Notes: generated by a model not told the origin, from the sequence alone. Positions 53,319 through 63,619 are shown, counted from the first letter of the stretch. The stretch: DNA of 64,000 bases from Psychrobacter sp. 28M-43 (GCF_014770435.1 NZ_CP061739.1:2418001-2482000); one strand, 5' to 3'. Translations and numbers: made by a program.

Positions 53319-54326
53319 TTAGCTATTGCTGTAAATATCAATCGGCACTTTAAAAGGTCTATTCGGCAACTCTCTGACCAACTTAGGGACGAGATAGCCT
53401 GGCAATGATGCTAATAACGCCCAATAAAGCTCAATCGCTGCTTGCTCACTACTATCGAAATGTGCCGCGCCAGCCACCTTATCCAACACATGTAAATAAT
53501 ATGGTAGCACGCCAGAAGCAAACAAACGCTGACTAAGCTGTACTTGCGCGTTAAGAGTATCGTTGACACCTTTTAACAACACGGCTTGGTTTAATAGCGT
53601 AACTCCAGCTGCTCTCGCACGTTGCAAGTATTCAGCGGTTAGTGCGTCTATCTCATTGGCATGATTACAGTGAATGACCATGACAATATGACAGCGACTT
53701 TGAGACAGCCTTTCTAACAATGCAGCGTCCAAGCGTGCGGGTATCACCAATGGCAAACGCGTATGCAGTCGAATGGTAGTAATCTGCGGAAGAGACTCCA
53801 AAGTATCTAACCATGCAAACAATCGTCTATTGGTCACATTTAGTGGGTCACCACCACTCAAAATTACCTCATTGACCTCAGGATTTGCATTAATATAATT
53901 AATGATATTTTCTTTAGCATCAGCAGTCGGCATGTTGGCACTATAGTCAAAATGCTGGCGAAAGCAGTAACGGCAGTGAATAGCGCACGCACCCGTAATC
54001 GTTAACAACACTCTCGACTGATATTTATGGAGCAAGCCTTTTACAGGGTTTTGAGTGTTTTCGCTTAGCGGATCTGCCACGTAGCCTGTGACATTGATTT
54101 GCTCTTGTTGGTCTGGCAACACTTGTTTAAGCAGGGGATCATTACGGTCGCCAATAGCCATTTTTGCCACAAAGCCACGCGGCACACGCAGTTCGAAATG
54201 CTTAGGTACGTAAACTTCTGCACGCATTGATTCAAGCTGTAGGATACTCAATAGCTCATCAACAGATGTAATAGCTTCCGATAATTGCGTTTGCCAGTTT
54301 TTTTGTGTGATTAAATGGTTTATCAT
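53319..54326 (-). CDS. epmB: EF-P beta-lysylation protein EpmB (lysine 2,3-aminomutase family)
   Basis: This radical-SAM, PLP-dependent enzyme converts alpha-lysine to beta-lysine for modification of elongation factor P. The 335 residues carry the [4Fe-4S] motif CAIHCRYCFRQHF (Cx3Cx2C). The aminomutase segment EVILSGGDPLNVTNRRLFAWLD and the PLP region PYYLHVLDKVAGAAHFD are also visible. It is divergent from efp, with 160 bp between the starts. The epmA ligase gene is not in the window. EF-P retains the target Lys34, which fits. Confidence 0.93.
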   Translation of the reverse strand: MINHLITQKNWQTQLSEAITSVDELLSILQLESMRAEVYVPKHFELRVPRGFVAKMAIGDRNDPLLKQVLPDQQEQINVTGYVADPLSENTQNPVKGLLHKYQSRVLLTITGACAIHCRYCFRQHFDYSANMPTADAKENIINYINANPEVNEVILSGGDPLNVTNRRLFAWLDTLESLPQITTIRLHTRLPLVIPARLDAALLERLSQSRCHIVMVIHCNHANEIDALTAEYLQRARAAGVTLLNQAVLLKGVNDTLNAQVQLSQRLFASGVLPYYLHVLDKVAGAAHFDSSEQAAIELYWALLASLPGYLVPKLVRELPNRPFKVPIDIYSNS

Positions 54327-54486
54327 GACAGCCTATTACCTGTGCCCAAAATCCGATATTATACGCCCTTAGTGTCTAGCCTATCAAAGTATCCTCGTTA
54401 ATCCGTAAATACTTGGCATAACAGAAAATTTTGGTACAGTCAGCCCTATGTCTTACTATTATATTTACAACCCCTAGGAGTTTCTT

Positions 54487-55059
54487 GTGGCAAGTTTTTC
54501 TACTAATGAATTTAAAGCTGGTCTAAAAGTGATGCTTGATGGCAACCCTTGTGCCATTCTTGAAAACGAGTTTGTCAAGCCTGGTAAAGGTCAAGCCTTT
54601 AACCGTGTTAAGTTGCGCAATCTTCGTAGTGGTAAAGTGCTGGAACAAACGTTCAAATCAGGTGACAGCCTAGAAGCTGCTGATGTGATGGATACTGAAA
54701 TGAACTATCTATACAACGATGGCGAGTTTTGGCACTTTATGCATCCTGAGAGCTTTGAGCAGATCCAAGCGGACAAAAACGCAATGAGTGACTCAATCAA
54801 GTGGTTAAAAGAAAACAGCAATGCTCTATGTACCATTACGTTATTTAACGGTGCTCCTCTGTCAGTCACGCCGCCTAACTTCGTTGAGTTAGAAATCACA
54901 GAAACAGATCCTGGCGTACGCGGCGATACTTCAGGCGGTGGTGGCAAACCTGCTAAATTAGAGACAGGTGCCGTTGTACGTGTTCCATTATTTGTGCAAC
55001 AAGGTGAAGTGGTACGTGTCGATACGCGTACTGGCGACTACCAAACTCGCGTGAACTAA
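54487..55059 (+). CDS. efp: Elongation factor P
   Basis: EF-P relieves ribosome stalling at polyproline stretches. The 190 residues have the three-domain fold with the modified loop [17 protein letters not shown], target Lys34. They also have [15 protein letters not shown] and the C-terminal signature [21 protein letters not shown]. The start is GTG (54487), supported by a CTAGGAG ribosome site and the invariant N-terminus [12 protein letters not shown]. It is divergent from epmB. A strong terminator follows. Confidence 0.96.
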   Translation: MASFSTNEFKAGLKVMLDGNPCAILENEFVKPGKGQAFNRVKLRNLRSGKVLEQTFKSGDSLEAADVMDTEMNYLYNDGEFWHFMHPESFEQIQADKNAMSDSIKWLKENSNALCTITLFNGAPLSVTPPNFVELEITETDPGVRGDTSGGGGKPAKLETGAVVRVPLFVQQGEVVRVDTRTGDYQTRVN

Positions 55060-55113
55060 TATCGCTCTAAACATGACTGGTAGTTGATATTTATTTATAC
55101 CTCTATCATCAAT

Positions 55114-55153
55114 AAAAAAGCTTAACCACTATATAGGCGGTTAAGCTTTTTTT
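55114..55153. terminator. Bidirectional terminator between efp and the hybrid kinase gene
   Basis: The arms AAAAAAGCTTAACC and GGTTAAGCTTTTTT form a perfect 14-bp stem around an 11-base loop, with T7 after the stem on the plus strand. The two genes converge on it. Confidence 0.9.
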
Positions 55154-55216
55154 ATATTTATCGAGCATGGTTAGTCGAAATACTAATCAAGGGCGCTAAT
55201 ACTAATAACTAGTAAG

Positions 55217-57031
55217 TTACTCTTCCTCCAATGATTGCTTCTGTATCAGCCAATACTGTACTAAAGCATTTAGCTGCTCTTGCTTAAAAGGTTTGGTGCA
55301 ATAGTCCTGCATACCAACTTTTAGATATTTCTCACGCTCGCCGTCCATTGCATTGGCAGTTAGAGCGATAATGGGCGGCAATACTTGAGGATCATATAAT
55401 TTATGCAGCTTAATAGTAGCCTGTACCCCATCCAAAATCGGCATGTGATGATCCATTAATATCACATCATAACGCTCAGGAAATAGAGCAAAAGCCTCAA
55501 TTGCTTGCTGACCATCAGTCACATGAGTGACGGTATGACCACTGTTGGTTAGTGCTTTTTTGGCAATAATCGCATTAACAGTATCATCTTCAACCAACAA
55601 TATATGACCAGCTCGCTCGTGACTAGGTTCGATCATCGTCATATCGTTAGAGTCTTGCCATACCTCATATTTGTCTTCTGCAATAGTAGGTAGCGGCAAC
55701 AATACGCTAAAAGTAGTACCAACTCCTACCTCACTGCTCACATGAATGTGACCACCCATTAAGTCGACTAGAGATTTGCAAACAGACAGTCCAAGTCCAG
55801 TACCACCATAAAGACGATGGGTAAATTTGTTTGCTTGATCATAAGCATCAAATATAGCTTCTAACGATTCTGGCTTAATGCCGACCCCTGTATCTTTAAC
55901 TTCTATACACAAAGTCATATTTTGACTAGTTTTATCGCCTTCTGTTTTGTTTGCTTCTTTCTCTTGGCTCGTACTAACGAATTTTTCATCAATGTTATCT
56001 GGGCAGTAGCAATTGTCCATATGTTTGACATCGATACTTACTTGACCACCTTCACGAGTAAACTTAATCGCGTTATTCACTAAATTTGCGATAATCTGTT
56101 TAAGCCGTACAGAATCCCCTTTAACATAGGGCGATAATGTTTCAGTATAATGATAATCTAAAGTCAAGCCTCTTTGGCGCGCCTTTATAGCAAACAAACT
56201 GACGACTTCATTACATAAGCTAGATAAATTTAATGGAATAGAATCTATCGTCATTTTTCCAGACTCGACTTTCGATAAGTCCAAAATACCATTAATGATG
56301 ACCATCAAATGTTCATTAGAAACCTTAATATTATCAACGTATTCTCGCTGTTCATCACTAAGATCGGTATCACCTAACATATCTACCATACCGATAATTC
56401 CATTCATCGGTGTACGAATCTCATGACTCATATTAGCCAAAAAGCTCGATTTCATTTCATTAGCGTGCTTTGCATCACGTTGCTTATCCTGCAACTGCAA
56501 AGCATCAGCTGCCATTTTTGCAAACTCTACTAATATCGCTGATTGCTGCTCACTAAAATTGTGATTAGGCTTCGTATCCATAAGACATAAAGTCCCTAGG
56601 CGGTAATTCTTATTGTCTTCATATAAGATAATAGGTGCCCCAATGTAGGATCGTAAATATGGGAAACCTGTGACCATAGGGTTCTGGCTAAAACGACTGT
56701 CGTTCCATGTATCTGGTACTATCAATACTTCATTAGACAATATTGTATAATTACAGAAAGCCGTATCACGTGGTCCTTTGGTTATACTCTCAGGCGCATC
56801 TTCAAATGTGCAAGCTGGTTTTAGATATTGGGTGTCCTCATCCATAAAGGTAATCGTAACTACTGGTACATCAAAGAACAGCTTTGCCAGCGCGACTAGC
56901 CGATCGAATGCAGGCTCATCATCTTCGTTGAGTACCTGATACTTTTTCAGCTTGTTAATACGCTCTGATTCATCTACTGCTACAGGGTAGCTTTGCTTTG
57001 GCGAGTTAGATATAGACAAGGTAAACTCCAT
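55217..57031 (-). CDS. Hybrid histidine kinase (GAF-HisKA-HATPase-REC)
   Basis: This is a 604-residue soluble hybrid sensor kinase. An N-terminal GAF domain (residues about 25-180) includes [11 protein letters not shown] and [10 protein letters not shown], typical of GAF kinases of this class. HisKA follows with the phospho-His in [19 protein letters not shown]. The ATPase domain has [16 protein letters not shown] and [11 protein letters not shown], and a C-terminal receiver has [18 protein letters not shown] and the acceptor Asp in [13 protein letters not shown]. No separate response regulator or HPt is next to it, so phosphotransfer goes elsewhere. No membrane segments. The start is 19 bp after the tcdA stop. 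Confidence 0.9.
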   Translation of the reverse strand: MEFTLSISNSPKQSYPVAVDESERINKLKKYQVLNEDDEPAFDRLVALAKLFFDVPVVTITFMDEDTQYLKPACTFEDAPESITKGPRDTAFCNYTILSNEVLIVPDTWNDSRFSQNPMVTGFPYLRSYIGAPIILYEDNKNYRLGTLCLMDTKPNHNFSEQQSAILVEFAKMAADALQLQDKQRDAKHANEMKSSFLANMSHEIRTPMNGIIGMVDMLGDTDLSDEQREYVDNIKVSNEHLMVIINGILDLSKVESGKMTIDSIPLNLSSLCNEVVSLFAIKARQRGLTLDYHYTETLSPYVKGDSVRLKQIIANLVNNAIKFTREGGQVSIDVKHMDNCYCPDNIDEKFVSTSQEKEANKTEGDKTSQNMTLCIEVKDTGVGIKPESLEAIFDAYDQANKFTHRLYGGTGLGLSVCKSLVDLMGGHIHVSSEVGVGTTFSVLLPLPTIAEDKYEVWQDSNDMTMIEPSHERAGHILLVEDDTVNAIIAKKALTNSGHTVTHVTDGQQAIEAFALFPERYDVILMDHHMPILDGVQATIKLHKLYDPQVLPPIIALTANAMDGEREKYLKVGMQDYCTKPFKQEQLNALVQYWLIQKQSLEEE

Positions 57032-57049
57032 TAAATAATATCAGACGCA

Positions 57050-57910
57050 TTAGTTACGACTCGTCTGTCTTATTAATAATTGTAATGCTTCACTCACCAT
57101 AATCATCGCCACTACTGACGTAACGACCACTGCTGAGCCATAACCACCGCACTGTAGGCCACCTGTCTGACAGCTCTTATCTACAATTGGCGGCTCTGTC
57201 GAATAGACACATTTGATACCAAATTTTTCTTTTAAAGCACTGTTAATGCCTTTCTCGTGGCGTAACTTGTTGCGTAACTTGGCAAGTAGTGGATCTTGAT
57301 AACAGTCACGCAAATCACTTACTCTGATTTGACTTGGATCTATCTTACCACCTGCACCGCCCGCACAGACCAACTTTAGTTTATTAAAACGACAGTGTAA
57401 AGCGATTGCCAATTTAGCATTCATATCGTCTACACAATCTAAAATAACAATCGGTCTCCCTTGAGCATTGGCAGATTTAACTGCTTCACGACTTGGTAGA
57501 AGTGTGGCGACATTATCTACTGTCAAAAAGTCATCGACTAAATTTAACGTTACTGTGGGATTAATTTCTCTAATACGAGTTGCCATTGCTTCAATTTTAC
57601 TTTGACCAAATGTGCTGTCCAATGCAGGCAGTTGGCGATTGACATTAGACGCAACCAATACATCCAAATCAATCAGCGTAATCGTTCCCACTGCTGTCCG
57701 AGCTAGTGCCTCTGCTGCCCAAGAGCCAACCCCTCCTACACCAATAATGTAGACATGAGCTGCCGAAAAAGTATCAACCGCAGAGGTACCATAGAGTGTC
57801 CGTGTACCTTGAAAACGACGATCGTACTGCTCATCTTGTTGGCGCGATTCGTCTTGTGCAAGACTGTGTTCGACGGATTCTAGTTGTTCAAATTGTCGCG
57901 TGTCACTCAT
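57050..57910 (-). CDS. tcdA: tRNA threonylcarbamoyladenosine dehydratase TcdA (CsdL)
   Basis: This enzyme cyclises t6A37 in tRNA to ct6A in an ATP-dependent reaction. The 286 residues are an E1-like/ThiF fold: nucleotide-binding IIGVGGVGSWAAEALARTAVG, TLIDLDVLVASNVNRQLPAL, and the C-terminal CQTGGLQCGGYGSAVVVTS. A 35-residue Gln/Glu/Asp-rich N-terminal extension precedes the domain. It lies between the TatD and kinase genes on the same strand. Confidence 0.92.
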   Translation of the reverse strand: MSDTRQFEQLESVEHSLAQDESRQQDEQYDRRFQGTRTLYGTSAVDTFSAAHVYIIGVGGVGSWAAEALARTAVGTITLIDLDVLVASNVNRQLPALDSTFGQSKIEAMATRIREINPTVTLNLVDDFLTVDNVATLLPSREAVKSANAQGRPIVILDCVDDMNAKLAIALHCRFNKLKLVCAGGAGGKIDPSQIRVSDLRDCYQDPLLAKLRNKLRHEKGINSALKEKFGIKCVYSTEPPIVDKSCQTGGLQCGGYGSAVVVTSVVAMIMVSEALQLLIRQTSRN

Positions 57911-58010
57911 AACAGATCAAATTCTCTTTTCAAATATTTTGGTTGTCATTTATACGGCTCATACTTTTTAGCTTCTAGTTACAACGATGCTTTTCTTATA
58001 AGTAGCACAG

Positions 58011-58970
58011 TTACATTGAATAAGCCCAGTCCACTTTTAGAGCATCACAGCTATTTTGCCACAATTGATTAGCAAGTTTATCATGTGGTATTTCTAATAG
58101 CTCACTTAAGCTTGCCAATACCCATGACAGATTGGCTGGTAAATTCCTATTATATGAATCAGTATCATCCGTTGTCTGACACATAATAGGTGTCATATCT
58201 GGACAATCCGTCTCAATGACCAAGCATTCGATGCCATGACTCTCAACTGCTACTTGAATAGCACGGCGCAGTTTTTTGGCATTCGGATTGGTAATCTGAC
58301 CCGTAACACCAAGCTTAAACCCTAATTTTACAAAAGCCTTCGCCTCTTGTTCGCCACCGCTAAAGCTGTGGGCAATACCGCCTAATGTATGCGCATCGTA
58401 TTTATGCGCTTTTAATATTGCGAGTGCTTCAGCATGCGCTTTACGAATATGTAGCATCACTGGCAGATTGTGAGCCACTGCTATATCCAACTGCGCCGCA
58501 AAGAACCTTTTTTGTTTAGCAAACACATCAGGCTGCTTCATTGCATCGGTAAAGGTGTCTAATCCAATCTCACCAATAGCTAATGGACGACGCTCTATCA
58601 CTATTTGCTCAAGTTGTATTAGATGATCATCAGTATGCTGCTCAATATAAAATGGGTGTAAACCGAGCGCAATATACGCTGCAACTTCGCACTTATCTTG
58701 ATGATTCTCCTTTGTCGCAGACGATTGTGACAGTTCATTGATGAAACCTTGAGTATCGTACATTCGATCAAAATACTGATATAAATAACCTACTAGCACT
58801 AAGTGACGGATACCTTGACTATAAGCTTGATCCACCTGTTGTCTTCGGTCAGGATCAAATACTGGAGCATCAAAATGTGTATGCGTATCTATAAGAGGAT
58901 AGACATTTTTTAAAACTTCTCTAGCATTTGTTCTCTCAGCAATGGTCGCTGATTCGTTGCCACACATCAA
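58011..58970 (-). CDS. TatD-family metal-dependent hydrolase
   Basis: The 319-residue TIM-barrel hydrolase belongs to the TatD deoxyribonuclease family. The metal ligands lie in LIDTHTHFDAPVFDPDRR, AIGEIGLDTF, a VMLHIRKAHAEAL segment, GGIAHSFSGG and IETDCPDMTP. The N-terminus carries about 25 extra residues (MMCGNESATIAERTNAREVL) relative to other TatD proteins, so translation may start later. It is upstream of tcdA on the same strand. The family's nuclease activity is known, but this protein's exact target is not. Confidence 0.88.
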   Translation of the reverse strand: MMCGNESATIAERTNAREVLKNVYPLIDTHTHFDAPVFDPDRRQQVDQAYSQGIRHLVLVGYLYQYFDRMYDTQGFINELSQSSATKENHQDKCEVAAYIALGLHPFYIEQHTDDHLIQLEQIVIERRPLAIGEIGLDTFTDAMKQPDVFAKQKRFFAAQLDIAVAHNLPVMLHIRKAHAEALAILKAHKYDAHTLGGIAHSFSGGEQEAKAFVKLGFKLGVTGQITNPNAKKLRRAIQVAVESHGIECLVIETDCPDMTPIMCQTTDDTDSYNRNLPANLSWVLASLSELLEIPHDKLANQLWQNSCDALKVDWAYSM

Positions 58971-59040
58971 TAGACTCCAAAACTAACTTTTAAACACATA
59001 GAATTAAATGATAAATTGCTATAGACGCATTATTGATCTT

Positions 59041-59238
59041 CTATTTTTTAATTACTAGCTTCTGTTTACTAGCTGCATTTTCATGAGCATCGTCAAGATC
59101 ACTACCCTCAGATACGGTATCATGGTTATTTACTATCTTCGTATTGTCCTTTCGACTACTGCGTCTAGGGATGAGCAATAGCGCAGTTGCAGCCACACTT
59201 AGTAAAAGCCATTTTTTTGTATTCTTATAATCTGTCAT
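59041..59238 (-). CDS. Small single-pass membrane protein, unknown
   Basis: This possible 65-residue protein has one hydrophobic segment (WLLLSVAATALLLIP), a following basic stretch (RRSSRK) and an acidic, hydrophilic tail. No family recognised. The ribosome site is weak. It lies just upstream of the tatD-like gene on the same strand. Confidence 0.5.
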   Translation of the reverse strand: MTDYKNTKKWLLLSVAATALLLIPRRSSRKDNTKIVNNHDTVSEGSDLDDAHENAASKQKLVIKK

Positions 59239-59354
59239 TTTAGTTTCTGATTTACTATAGTGAAAAACATGATACGTAACTCATTATTTTATTAGTAACC
59301 AATATACCCAAATATAAAAGCGGCTATGTTTATCTGTGTTATGAATACGCAAGC

Positions 59355-59394
59355 TAATGTACGATGCAACTATTATCTATCACATCGTACATTA
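59355..59394. terminator. Perfect 12-bp hairpin after gspD, possible terminator
   Basis: TAATGTACGATG and CATCGTACATTA are perfect inverted arms around a 16-base loop. It lies 49 bp after the gspD stop codon. A T-tract is missing, so it may be a transcript-stabilising or weak terminating structure. Confidence 0.45.
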
Positions 59395-59442
59395 ATTTAT
59401 GTTAGTTAAATCATATTAACCGTTATATATAGAGCTAATATT

Positions 59443-61686
59443 TTAACGATTAAGAGGATAGGTCGTGATACCGCTATTAGGACTATCTACTCTCGTAAAA
59501 CCTTGCGAAGTAGATTTTGGCGCTTGATCACGTTTAGGGATAAGGGGATTTAGCGGCATGAGCTCGTAATCTGCACTGACGTTACCATTCCAACCTTCAG
59601 TGCCGCTCAGTGGTAATTGCTTGATCGTACCATTTTTATCAATGACCAACTGCAACACTCGCATTTGATTGAATTTGCGTTCAGTCACACTCGCTACCGC
59701 GCCGCCATCACGTAAAATAGTCGGCTGTAAAAAGATAATCAAATTGCTCTTTTGGGTGCTGTCATTGTCAGAACGAAAGAGTCTACCGATAACAGGGACG
59801 TTACCCAGTCCAGGAACCTTCTGTTGACGTGTAGTAGTGTTGTCACGCATCAGGCCGCCCAAGGCAATCGTCTGCTGATCATCCGCTAGAATGGTCGTAT
59901 TAATAAGGCTTTTATTGGTAATCAATCCACTGGCATTACCCGTACTACCTGGTACGACTGACGATACTTCTTGCGACACTTCTAATCGTACCGTGCCATT
60001 GTCACCAATATGAGGAATGACATTCAGATTAATACCAATGTCTTGGCGATCAATCGTCTGAAATGGGTTGTTTGAATTGTTGCCACTGGTGGTAAAAGAA
60101 CCTGTGACAAAAGGTACGTTTTGACCAACCAAGATACTGGCTTTTTCGTTATCGAGTGTCAAAATCGATGGCATGGACAATAGATTAGCACTGGTAGATG
60201 AGTCAAGCGCCTGTAAAATAGCGCCATAAAACTCTGTATTGCCCTGACTGTCTTTGCGACTGTCTCCAATGCCTATCAATGCACCTGCGATAGAGCTAGC
60301 AGCAGCGCTAATACCTGCCGTACTCGTCCCTGCTAAAGCCGCCGCCGCAAGCGTCGTCGCGCTGGCTCCCACATTATTAAAATTGACCACTCCATAGCCA
60401 CTATTGGCGTTACCTAGCGCCCATTGAACACCTAGCTGGGTGGCATCATCGCCTGACACTTCAACAATAGCGGCTTGAATCAATACTTGTGCGCGGCGAC
60501 TGTCTAATTGGTTGACTGCATCTTCAATCTCGAACATTAGCTCAGGTGCGGCGTTGACAATAACGGCATTTTGAGTCTCATCAGCGATAATACTAAACGG
60601 ACGACCGCCCACTCCTGTGCTTGTTCCACTTGTGCTGCTAGTCGAGACAGCGGCCGCACTGCTACCAAGGCTATCGCTAGCTGCATTATTAATTGCAGCG
60701 CCTGTGCTACTTACATCATTTAGCGAAGCTGATTCTAATGTCGAGGTCGCGCCAGCACTGTTGATAGATTGATTAGCAAGTAAACCGCGTAACATATCGG
60801 CGATATGACCAGCACTAGCATACTTTAAACGAAAGACACGTAAACCACTTAAACGTCTGGTCGGCGTAGTATCCAATTGATTGACCATTTCTTGGACTTT
60901 GGCAATCATTTCAGGACTGCCCTTGACTAGCAGTCTATCGCTCGACGTATCAGCAATCACCTTTAGCTGATTGTTGCCACCTTGAGCTTGTCCACTACCC
61001 GCACTTGAGACTAAGGCGCTAATCAACTCCATCATACGTTCGGCATCGACGTGGCGTAGCGGTATCACTTGCAAGCTGTCATTCACATTGCTGTCTAAAT
61101 CACGGATAAGGGCCGTCAGTTGATTAAGGCTGTCTGCTCGATCGGACAAAACCAGCGCATTGACACCAGGTACAGCGGCCGCGTGAGCCGACTGCGGCAT
61201 TAATGGGCGAATAACCCCTAACACTTCTGCAGCTTGGGTGTTGGTCAAATAAATAACTCGAGTGGCGAGCGATTCGCCAACACTATCACCGCGTAAATCA
61301 ACCGCCACACCAGATTGCTTAGCGATATTATCTGGTACCAGTTTTGTCGTCGTTCCCGATTCAATCGCGGCGATACCATTCACTTGCATCACGCTCAGAA
61401 ATAGCTGATATATCTCATCACGGGACAGGGCTTTGTTGGAGATGACCGTGACGTTGCCATTGATACGCGGATCAAGTACAAAGTTTTGATCCGTGATGGT
61501 CGCGACCTCATTGATAAAGGCTTTGATATCAGCGTCTTGCAAATTGACTTTCCAGCTCTCAGCATTGGCAAGACCAACACCAGCAGCCCATAATGGCACT
61601 GCCAGACAAAGTGAACGACACAGGCGCATCAAACCCTGCAGGCTACGGTACAAAGGCGTGGCTGAAAAATTCTGAAAACTTACCAT
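59443..61686 (-). CDS. gspD: Type II secretion secretin GspD
   Basis: This is the outer-membrane pore of the type II secretion system. The 747 residues have a signal peptide (hydrophobic core about 20-42, ending ANA) and an N0 domain (WKVNLQDADIKAFINEVATI). N1-N3 follow with a Ser/Gly/Ala-rich insert near 300-360, then the secretin core (SILVGQNVPFVTGSF, then DIGINLNVIPHIG, LRLEVSQEVS-like VRLEVSQEVSSVVPG and GGLMRDNTT). The C-terminal part ends TYPLNR, without a clear pilotin-binding S-domain. It is downstream of gspC and gspN on the same strand. The remaining gsp genes are elsewhere. Confidence 0.95.
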   Translation of the reverse strand: MVSFQNFSATPLYRSLQGLMRLCRSLCLAVPLWAAGVGLANAESWKVNLQDADIKAFINEVATITDQNFVLDPRINGNVTVISNKALSRDEIYQLFLSVMQVNGIAAIESGTTTKLVPDNIAKQSGVAVDLRGDSVGESLATRVIYLTNTQAAEVLGVIRPLMPQSAHAAAVPGVNALVLSDRADSLNQLTALIRDLDSNVNDSLQVIPLRHVDAERMMELISALVSSAGSGQAQGGNNQLKVIADTSSDRLLVKGSPEMIAKVQEMVNQLDTTPTRRLSGLRVFRLKYASAGHIADMLRGLLANQSINSAGATSTLESASLNDVSSTGAAINNAASDSLGSSAAAVSTSSTSGTSTGVGGRPFSIIADETQNAVIVNAAPELMFEIEDAVNQLDSRRAQVLIQAAIVEVSGDDATQLGVQWALGNANSGYGVVNFNNVGASATTLAAAALAGTSTAGISAAASSIAGALIGIGDSRKDSQGNTEFYGAILQALDSSTSANLLSMPSILTLDNEKASILVGQNVPFVTGSFTTSGNNSNNPFQTIDRQDIGINLNVIPHIGDNGTVRLEVSQEVSSVVPGSTGNASGLITNKSLINTTILADDQQTIALGGLMRDNTTTRQQKVPGLGNVPVIGRLFRSDNDSTQKSNLIIFLQPTILRDGGAVASVTERKFNQMRVLQLVIDKNGTIKQLPLSGTEGWNGNVSADYELMPLNPLIPKRDQAPKSTSQGFTRVDSPNSGITTYPLNR

Positions 61687-61764
61687 ATTGATGATTACCT
61701 ACAGTGATATTGCTTACTATGTGCTGAGTTTTTTAAGGAGCAATTTTGCTAAAAACCTACCTTG

Positions 61765-62670
61765 CTAGAACTGCTGGCGAATCGTAATAACTTGCTCACC
61801 ACGTTGAACCTCTATCTGCGCTTCACCTGCTTGCTGTACTTGCTGAAGTACACCAGCATCTTGCGCAGGGTTATTACCCACGCTCTGTCCGTTGACAGTT
61901 AGTACTTTATCGCCTGGCTCTAGCCCTAAACGATTACGTAGGCCAGCAGGCATCGCCGCTGTGACTTGATAGCTTTCACCTGATGCCATCACCCCCATCC
62001 TACTTAGATAACTGGCAGGGTTTTCTTGCAAGGCCGTAACCGCTTCTTCGATAGCTGATTGTGGATTACTTGAAGTGTCTGCGCCAGTTGTCCCCTCTGC
62101 CTCAGGAACAGCGTTTTGTACTGGCTGGGGCGCTGTAGGCAACATGCTATTATTTGGCAAACGCTGATTACTTATTCCGCTTGCTAGCATATCACTTTGG
62201 TCTAATGGCATCGCCTCTGGCATTTTAATAACGGTTTCTTTATCGTTAGCATCAGCGATAATGACTGAATTCCAATCAACAGCCACGAGCGTATAATCGC
62301 TGTCTTTTAGCCCATCACCGATGCGGTAATTTTTGACTTCGCCATTGACATTCAATAAGGCGGAAGACATGCTCTCAGGCATGGCTAGCAGTACGCCTTT
62401 GAGCTCAATGTTGGGAGGTGGTTGCACGGCTGCAGTGATAGGATCGGGATCAGCAAAGATTGCAAATAAGCCACTATAATCGTTGGTAGATTTGGCACTA
62501 TTTTGTAGAGTTGCTAAAGGCAATGCAGGTGCTAAAGGCGCTGCTAGCAATAGCCATAAAAGGCGGGCCGCTGTCCAGCATAACCAAGCAATGGCTAACA
62601 ATAATAGCCAACCTGAAAAGCGATTAAGAGTATTGATAATAGGTTTTAGGCTTGCGGCGATATTAAGCAT
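61765..62670 (-). CDS. gspC: Type II secretion protein GspC
   Basis: This inner-membrane protein links the assembly platform to the secretin. The 301 residues have an N-terminal membrane helix (LLLLAIAWLCWTAARLLWLLL), the HR domain (IELKGVLLAMPESMSSALLNVNGEV, DGLKDSDYTLVAVDWNSVII), a Pro/Gln-rich linker and a C-terminal PDZ-like domain (AGLRNRLGLEPGDKVLTVNGQSV). The stop of gspN directly abuts its ATG (TAAATG), so the two are co-translated. Confidence 0.92.
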   Translation of the reverse strand: MLNIAASLKPIINTLNRFSGWLLLLAIAWLCWTAARLLWLLLAAPLAPALPLATLQNSAKSTNDYSGLFAIFADPDPITAAVQPPPNIELKGVLLAMPESMSSALLNVNGEVKNYRIGDGLKDSDYTLVAVDWNSVIIADANDKETVIKMPEAMPLDQSDMLASGISNQRLPNNSMLPTAPQPVQNAVPEAEGTTGADTSSNPQSAIEEAVTALQENPASYLSRMGVMASGESYQVTAAMPAGLRNRLGLEPGDKVLTVNGQSVGNNPAQDAGVLQQVQQAGEAQIEVQRGEQVITIRQQF

Positions 62671-63498
62671 TTAGTTCGCCCCCAAACCAGCTAACAATGG
62701 CTGGCGCACACTGACAACTGGCGTATCTTGAGGGGCTTGTCCTTTATACTCAGGCATGTTCTCTAGCAAGCGCTGCGTCAGACTGACATCGAGCATATTA
62801 TCGCTGTCGAGATACAGATCTCCCAAACGCTTATCTTGATTATTCAATAAATTGATATGCAGCAAATCTCTATTGTCTTTTTGCTCTGTACTAAGCTCAG
62901 CTCTTAGAGCAGGCATCGTAATATAAAAAACTTTGCCACCACTAGGATAGCCTACCTCACCACCAATCCAAGTCAATTGACCATCCGCTGCACTAAATCC
63001 GCCAACATCTTTAGCAGGCTCACTATTAGATGCGTCATTTTTATCAGACTGGCGCGTTAACGATACATTGTTTACTTGAATAGGGGTATTTGGCAGCTGC
63101 CAGTTGACCATACTCGCTAGCGTCTCAGGTGCAATTTTCCCACTCATGTTGTCAACTTGCCATGAGTTCAAACCAAGTTTAACTTGCCCATTCAGACGTG
63201 TCTGTGCTGAGTGGATATTAACATCCGCACCTAGCTTACCTATGAGTAACTGCCAAGGCTGCCATGACCATTCTGCCATACCTGTAAGCGACGTCGATGA
63301 CATAGGCAATTGCCAAATGGCAGCACCTTGCCATACGTTGCCAGATACATGCTGGACATAAGGCGTATCTGGCGCGTATTTCTCAAGTAACCATGCTGCT
63401 GGCATTTGCAAAACAGCAAATAGCGCAAACAACACAAACCCCACTAGCCACCAGAGCTTACGGGGACGTTTATGAGAAAACTCAGATACTTGGGCCAC
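62671..63498 (-). CDS. gspN: Type II secretion protein GspN
   Basis: GspN is an inner-membrane, accessory T2SS component of uncertain role. It has one N-terminal membrane helix (LWWLVGFVLFALFAVLQMPAAW), then a periplasmic beta-rich domain (YVQHVSGNVWQGAAIWQLP, GMAEWSWQPWQLLIGKLGADV, INSAQTRLNG-like IHSAQTRLNGQVKLGLN). The frame is open to an ATG at 63591, but that ATG lies inside a terminator hairpin. I therefore prefer the in-frame GTG at 63498 with AAGAG upstream (275 residues). Start uncertain; family assignment good. Confidence 0.82.
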   Translation of the reverse strand: MAQVSEFSHKRPRKLWWLVGFVLFALFAVLQMPAAWLLEKYAPDTPYVQHVSGNVWQGAAIWQLPMSSTSLTGMAEWSWQPWQLLIGKLGADVNIHSAQTRLNGQVKLGLNSWQVDNMSGKIAPETLASMVNWQLPNTPIQVNNVSLTRQSDKNDASNSEPAKDVGGFSAADGQLTWIGGEVGYPSGGKVFYITMPALRAELSTEQKDNRDLLHINLLNNQDKRLGDLYLDSDNMLDVSLTQRLLENMPEYKGQAPQDTPVVSVRQPLLAGLGAN

Positions 63499-63568
63499 AG
63501 TCGTACAACTCTTATATAAGACAAAAACGTCATTATCATAACAAACAATGGCATATAGATGACAGAAA

Positions 63569-63619
63569 AAAAGCCAGTATCTTTTTGCCAAAATACTGGC
63601 AGTAAAGATACTGGCTTTT
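63569..63619 (-). terminator. Rho-independent terminator of the H-NS family gene, nested hairpin
   Basis: AAAAGCCAGTATCTTT pairs perfectly with AAAGATACTGGCTTTT over 16 bp. Inside the loop a second small hairpin forms (TGCCA-AAATAC-TGGCA). On the minus strand the stem is followed by TTTTTTTCTG. It lies about 110 bp after the H-NS family stop and overlaps the 5' extension of the gspN frame. Confidence 0.9.

Noticed and set aside
63499..63591. Extension of gspN to the ATG at 63591
   Set aside because: The ATG lies within the loop of the H-NS gene terminator and the extra residues have no family resemblance; the GTG at 63498 is preferred.
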